From Chitinophaga pinensis (GTDB lineage Bacteria; Bacteroidota; Bacteroidia; M30B66), in NCBI GenBank assembly GCA_943333015.1, contig CALQRR010000114.1, positions 1 to 5,965 on the forward strand: a DNA stretch of 5,965 nucleotides, written 5' to 3'. The position numbers were made by a program, and so were the translations under genes. The stretch's first letter is position 1, and the number at the start of each line of letters is the position of its first letter. Below the pieces are notes generated by a model, which made no database searches, was not told the DNA's origin, and saw nothing but the letters and a program-made list of their open reading frames with translations. Of the stretch, positions 5,439-5,965 are shown one piece after another.

Positions 5439-5965
5439 ATGAAAAAAGCGCTACTCTACGTCCTGATTGCCTTTCAGGGGTTTCTCCACGCACAGATGAA
5501 TCAGGTTTGGCATACCGACCGGGCATTAAGCTTAAACTTTAACGATTCCTATATGCGAATCGTCGGGAACAATGTTTACACACATACGACCCTATTTGAA
5601 GGTAGTTCTTGGCAATCGGCCCAATCGATTACAACTGATGGCCAAGAAAATTGGTACATGGAACATGATCAATTTAATGCGTGCAGCAATTGTGGAAATG
5701 CAGGTGTCGAATCGGTAGCTATTGCGTCCAATGGCGATGCATATGGGGTTGGTTTTCAACCAGCCGCTCCGTTTGGAGGAAGGTATGTATACAAAACCGA
5801 TGCGAATGGCGATTTGATTTATGCTGAAGAATTATTTACATCCACATTTTCGGGAGAATTCAATGATGTGAAACTTTCGGTTGATGAAACAATCCTCTAT
5901 GTTACTGGTGATATGTATGCCGAAGCGTATACCACCATTGTACCCCATTTATTTAAAATAAATGC
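5439..5965 (+). CDS. Secreted protein of unknown function, C-terminus beyond the window
   Basis: ATG 5439 opens a frame of 175 codons that is still open at the window edge. Residues 1-18 form a signal peptide (KKALLYVLIAFQG core, cleavage likely after LHA). The mature part has alternating short strand-like segments: ESVAIASNGDAYGVGF (91-106), GGRYVYKTDANGDLIYAE (113-130) and DVKLSVDETILYVTGD (143-158). This recalls the blades of beta-propeller proteins that track events or values. A CSNC pair (82-85) may form a disulfide. Large Bacteroidota proteins of this kind often end with a type IX secretion sorting domain, but that end is not visible. The upstream gap (5373-5438) shows no convincing promoter. 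I do not recognise the family. Confidence 0.85.
   Translation, partial: MKKALLYVLIAFQGFLHAQMNQVWHTDRALSLNFNDSYMRIVGNNVYTHTTLFEGSSWQSAQSITTDGQENWYMEHDQFNACSNCGNAGVESVAIASNGDAYGVGFQPAAPFGGRYVYKTDANGDLIYAEELFTSTFSGEFNDVKLSVDETILYVTGDMYAEAYTTIVPHLFKIN

Noticed and set aside
1..5965. Mobile element, CRISPR array, toxin-antitoxin or defence system
   Set aside because: No transposase, integrase, regularly spaced direct repeats or known defence domains were seen on either strand.

Overview
The window reads as a chromosomal segment of a Bacteroidota member, probably in or near the Flavobacteriales. That view rests on several points. The exported proteins have Bacteroidota-style signal peptides. One small exported protein looks like the TonB C-terminal fold. 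A soluble phosphoglucose/phosphomannose isomerase of the SIS type is present. Start codons sit in A-rich leaders with no clear Shine-Dalgarno sequence. Two GC-rich structured intergenic elements resemble repeats I associate with this phylum. No mobile element, tRNA, rRNA or CRISPR array was found.

Layout. Minus strand, 1720 to 1: an ECF sigma factor with a GTG start overlaps by four bases (ATGA) a membrane-spanning, anti-sigma-like protein whose 3' end runs off the window. The anti-sigma-like gene carries three ungapped copies of a 35-residue motif in its cytoplasmic half. A candidate ECF-type promoter (GTAAC, 17 bp, CCTCTAA) lies just upstream of the sigma gene.

Minus strand, 4607 to 2052: a compact unit of bifunctional phosphoglucose/phosphomannose isomerase, lipB (octanoyltransferase, sharing an ATGA overlap with the isomerase) and an exported DUF3108-type protein. 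A good rho-independent terminator closes it at 2038-1999.

Plus strand, 4985 to the end: a 106-residue secreted protein with its own terminator, then the start of a larger secreted protein that continues past the window.

The two long gaps are not empty. Positions 1721-2051 hold the sigma promoter candidate, a small folded element and the terminator. Positions 4608-4984 hold two CAGATCTG palindromes in front of the isomerase operon, a large GC-rich foldable element, and two promoter candidates for the secreted protein. One of those two resembles the sigma-gene promoter in sequence, spacing and distance to the start codon, so the small exported protein may belong to the same ECF regulon.

Most of the window is ordinary housekeeping and regulatory content. 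The observations most worth following are the triplicated anti-sigma motif, the possible shared ECF promoter and the structured intergenic elements.
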